Origin: Methanobacteriota archaeon
Lineage (GTDB): Archaea; Thermoplasmatota; E2; DHVEG-1
Length of the DNA: 6,681 bases
Reading direction: 5' to 3'
Assembly (NCBI GenBank): GCA_026394435.1
Contig: JAPKYG010000177.1
Location: forward strand, 1 to 6,681
Both the position numbers and the translations under genes were made by a program. Of this stretch, positions 4,197 to 6,681 are shown in pieces; position 1 is the first letter of the stretch; the number at the start of each line of letters is the position of its first letter. The notes under the pieces were generated by a model. That model was not told the origin of the DNA. It made no database searches and saw nothing but the letters and a program-made list of their open reading frames with translations.

Positions 4197-5720
4197 ATCA
4201 CTGCAATACTTGTAAGACCTTATCATATCCCTAAAGAAGTTACTGAAAGAATCGATCATTTTTTTATTACGAGCCCCCCTCTGTCGATTTTGACGTTGGC
4301 AACATATCTTGATGCAAAAGGTGTTGATGTTCGGATCATCGATATGGAGCTCGACTACGGATTGCCATTAAATGAAAATGGTGAAAAGAAACTCATCAAC
4401 CATTTTATTGATGATATTTTTTTTGAAAAAATTGATTGGATTGGATTTAGTACTACAACTCATGATCATTGTCAGACATCAGTTAATCTCGCCTTAGCAG
4501 TCAAAGAAATTAACCCGGAGATTCCAATAATTTTTGGTGGCTATCAAGCAACTATAACTACTGAAGACTTACTAAAAAAATATAATTGTATAGATGCGGT
4601 CGTAGTTAGTGAAGGTGAACGTACGAGTTTTAATATTCATCAGCGGATTGTTAATGGTCAATCAATTTTTACATCTAAAATCAAAAACCTCGCGTTTCGT
4701 AACAACGACAGTATCATGTTTTCAGCTCGGGGATCATTAATTGATTTAGCGAAAATACCACCGTTAAAATTCGAGTTTCTTGAAAACATGGATAAATACC
4801 CGATTATGTCTCTTCTTTCTAGTCGGGGATGCCCATTTAATTGTGCTTATTGCACAGAACAAATAATGCGTAATAGATATAGGGTTGAACCAATGAAGAA
4901 AATTGCTAGACAAGTAAAAGTTATGCAAGAGCTAAACTCGGTAAGAAACATGGGTATTAATGATCCTTTATTTGGAATCAATTCTAAACGTACAAAGCAA
5001 ATCTGTCAGATACTAAAAGATGCAAATTATTCTTTTGCCTATGAGACTCGTGCTGATGTCTTTAAACCTTCAATGCTACCGGAAATACAAAAAACCGGTG
5101 GAGAAGTAATGCTTCTTGGTCTAGAATCTACAAGTAAAGACACACTTCTTCGAATGAATAAATTCGTAGATGAGTCCTGTTACCATCAATATATCCAAAA
5201 TGCTACAAAGCTAATTGATATGTGTTTCCAGCATGATGTAACACCTATGCTGAGTCTAATGCTTGGGTACCCTGGCGATACTTTGATAGATTTACAATCA
5301 ACTGTTGATTTCCTTAATAAATCGATTGCACTATATAGTCGATATTACCCTGATGAAGACGCAGGGCCTGGTCTAATGATTTGTCCTCATATCGTTTTTA
5401 TAAGCCCACAATCTAGACTTTCTTATCAGCTTAATGATTATAAAAAGAAAGGTTTATCTTATGAAGAAGGTGATTTATTCAGACCGACAATGGTTAAAAA
5501 CCCGTCTTCGAAGTTAAAACATACCGCGGTTTTAAATTATAAAAAAAAACTGCTGATGCTTTCGAAAATTACACCTAAAACAATGGACCGACTTATGCGG
5601 TTAGTATGGTGTGATTTTAAAAAGTTAATAGAACATGATCCAACACTTGTCACAAACGATATTCTTTCAACCTTAAGTGCTTATCAAATACTTGTTAAGA
5701 GCAATAGAAAATTACATTAA
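4197..5720 (+). CDS. B12-binding domain radical SAM enzyme with apparent ATC start
   Basis: About 507 residues if begun at ATC 4197. Residues 1-145 form a Rossmann-like cobalamin-binding domain: opening strand TAILVRPYHIP, then SPPLSILTLATYLDAKGVDVRIID, FGGYQATITTEDLL and VVVSEGE. The DxHxxG cobalamin-ligand motif is absent, as in many such radical SAM proteins. The radical SAM core starts at about 206 with SSRGCPFNCAYC, whose Cys212, Cys216 and Cys219 should bind the 4Fe-4S cluster; LLGLES and MLGYPGDT are later core strands. The last ~120 residues are a helical C-terminal region. Family members perform radical methylations, cyclisations or rearrangements in natural product, lipid and cofactor synthesis; the substrate is unknown here. 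Starting instead at TTG 4290 would delete the first strand and helix of the cobalamin domain and ignore the strong ribosome site, so I reject it. It converges on the epimerase gene. Confidence 0.85.
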   Translation: MTAILVRPYHIPKEVTERIDHFFITSPPLSILTLATYLDAKGVDVRIIDMELDYGLPLNENGEKKLINHFIDDIFFEKIDWIGFSTTTHDHCQTSVNLALAVKEINPEIPIIFGGYQATITTEDLLKKYNCIDAVVVSEGERTSFNIHQRIVNGQSIFTSKIKNLAFRNNDSIMFSARGSLIDLAKIPPLKFEFLENMDKYPIMSLLSSRGCPFNCAYCTEQIMRNRYRVEPMKKIARQVKVMQELNSVRNMGINDPLFGINSKRTKQICQILKDANYSFAYETRADVFKPSMLPEIQKTGGEVMLLGLESTSKDTLLRMNKFVDESCYHQYIQNATKLIDMCFQHDVTPMLSLMLGYPGDTLIDLQSTVDFLNKSIALYSRYYPDEDAGPGLMICPHIVFISPQSRLSYQLNDYKKKGLSYEEGDLFRPTMVKNPSSKLKHTAVLNYKKKLLMLSKITPKTMDRLMRLVWCDFKKLIEHDPTLVTNDILSTLSAYQILVKSNRKLH

Positions 5721-5739
5721 ATGTATAATAACGATATAT

Positions 5740-5746
5740 AAAAAAA
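5740..5746 (-). terminator. T-run terminator of the epimerase gene
   Basis: On the minus strand seven T follow the epimerase stop codon after eight bases, within the 34-base gap to the convergent radical SAM gene. On the plus strand only a weak TTCTTTT (5750-5756) could serve the radical SAM gene. Confidence 0.5.
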
Positions 5747-5754
5747 TCCTTCTT

Positions 5755-6681
5755 TTAAAAACAACCGTCTTTCTTGAAGAATGCTATGGTATCTTCCATA
5801 GCCTTTTTTACTGTATATTTTGGCTGCCAATCCAAAATATTCTTTGCCTTCCTTATATCAAAATATTGATCCTGGGCCATCAAACTAAGGTACGATGGAT
5901 GGACATTAGTTTTATTCAATCTCCAGGCGATATAAGTCATGCTTTTAACTAGAGGTAAGGATAGATGAATTACTTTTGATGTAGAACCAATAACATTCCT
6001 CAGTAATTCTATATATTCATTTAAAGTCAGTATTTCTTCCCCGGATATATTGATTATCTCATGTTTAGATAATGATGCATTTGTTTTTTCTGCGGACTTC
6101 AACAACGCAGAGTTTACATCTTGTACGTGTACGCTCTGTCCCCTGCTTTTTCCATCTCCAGGAATTATAACACGTTTATTTCTTAAAATTGATTTCATGT
6201 TTTCAATCAAGATAGGATCAAAATTATAAGGGCCTAAAACCATAGAGGGTCTCAAGACAATAGTTTGTAAAATACTTTTTTCAGTTGCTTTTTTACATAA
6301 GTCCTCTGCAACTACTTTATTTCGCCCATACTCGTTGATAGGATTCAGCGTACTATTCTCCTGAAGTGGACATGAATTATTCTTAACCCGACCATAAACA
6401 TGAGATGCGCTTGATGTAAAAATTACCTTTTCAACATCGTTTTCTATAGCAGATAAAAGGACGTTCTGAGTTCCATTTACATCGATATCATAGATTTCTT
6501 CTTTAGTCATTTTAATGGATGGCGGAACTGTAACCAAATGAAACACAGTTTCGCATCCTTTCATAGTTTCGGACAATTTATTTTTATCACGGACATCCCC
6601 AATAATAGTCTCAACATTCTTTGGAAGATATTTCGATTTTTGTTTATCATAAATCTTAAAACTGTAATCATTCTCCAATAA
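5755..6681 (-). CDS. NAD-dependent epimerase/dehydratase (extended SDR), 5' partial
   Basis: The frame is open to the right edge of the window (reading LLENDYSFKIYD), so the start and the glycine-rich NAD loop GxxGxxG lie just outside; the TTG at 6678 is not a credible start. About 308 residues are visible. Counting from that TTG: IIGDVRD (25-31) is the acidic loop after strand 3, TVFHLVT (44-50) strand 4, VIFTSSASHVYG (85-96) carries the catalytic serine or threonine, and YGRNK (117-121) is the YxxxK catalytic pair. LRPSMVLGP and GDGKSRGQSVHVQDV are typical of the substrate-binding half. The C-terminal end (DIRKAKNILDWQPKY, then MEDTIAFFKKDG) matches the usual finish of the family. Members epimerise, dehydrate or oxidise nucleotide sugars, sterols or similar alcohols; the VPPSIKMT segment in place of an AA/AxxH loop may hint at a non-sugar substrate, but this is speculative. 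Convergent with the radical SAM gene. Confidence 0.85.
   Translation of the reverse strand, partial: LLENDYSFKIYDKQKSKYLPKNVETIIGDVRDKNKLSETMKGCETVFHLVTVPPSIKMTKEEIYDIDVNGTQNVLLSAIENDVEKVIFTSSASHVYGRVKNNSCPLQENSTLNPINEYGRNKVVAEDLCKKATEKSILQTIVLRPSMVLGPYNFDPILIENMKSILRNKRVIIPGDGKSRGQSVHVQDVNSALLKSAEKTNASLSKHEIINISGEEILTLNEYIELLRNVIGSTSKVIHLSLPLVKSMTYIAWRLNKTNVHPSYLSLMAQDQYFDIRKAKNILDWQPKYTVKKAMEDTIAFFKKDGCF

Noticed and set aside
4290..4292. TTG as start of the radical SAM gene
   Set aside because: It would remove the first strand and part of the first helix of the cobalamin domain, and no ribosome site precedes it, whereas a strong one precedes 4197.
6676..6678. TTG as start of the epimerase
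   Set aside because: The frame continues to the window edge and the essential glycine-rich NAD loop must lie further upstream.

Overview
The window looks archaeal, most likely euryarchaeotal and perhaps Thermoplasmatota-like. The DNA is AT-rich, probable promoters are TATA boxes about 25 bases ahead of genes, and gene ends carry bare T-runs. The secreted peptidase ends in a PKD-like domain and an aromatic/Leu-rich tail of a kind I associate with archaeal surface proteins. The lineage is an inference; no rRNA or tRNA gene is visible.

Layout: (1) 2-1474 (+), the 3' part of a secreted gingipain-type (C25) cysteine peptidase with a PKD-like domain; its start lies before the window. (2) 1475-1615, a T-run terminator, then an orphan TATA box leading into a very short, apparently truncated reading frame. 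(3) 1616-2143 (-), an Lrp/AsnC-type regulator. (4) About 2283-2552 (+), the decayed C-terminal end of a probable alpha/beta hydrolase with an in-frame stop. (5) 2647-2985 (+), a small two-helix membrane protein resembling a pore-domain channel with an altered filter. (6) 2986-3350, no gene, but a TATA box, a hairpin and the first copy of a ~45-base repeat. (7) 3351-3857 (-), an unidentified Cys-rich soluble protein. (8) 3858-4196, the second repeat copy, a possible 49-residue small ORF, a GC-rich palindromic block, and the promoter and ribosome site of the next gene. (9) 4197-5720 (+), a cobalamin-binding radical SAM enzyme whose natural start codon seems to be ATC instead of ATG. (10) 5755-6681 (-), an extended SDR (NAD-dependent epimerase/dehydratase) that runs off the right edge.

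Most genes look like separate transcription units, and there is no convincing long operon. The radical SAM enzyme and the epimerase are convergent neighbours 34 bases apart. Both families occur in lipid, sugar or natural-product modification, but a shared pathway is not shown here. The stretch 1500-4200 looks like an accessory, rearranged zone: a truncated gene start, a hydrolase remnant, repeats on both sides of an orphan gene, and long non-coding gaps. The observations I rate highest are the ATC start of the radical SAM gene, the direct repeats flanking the unknown Cys-rich gene, and the conserved-looking C-terminal tail of the peptidase.
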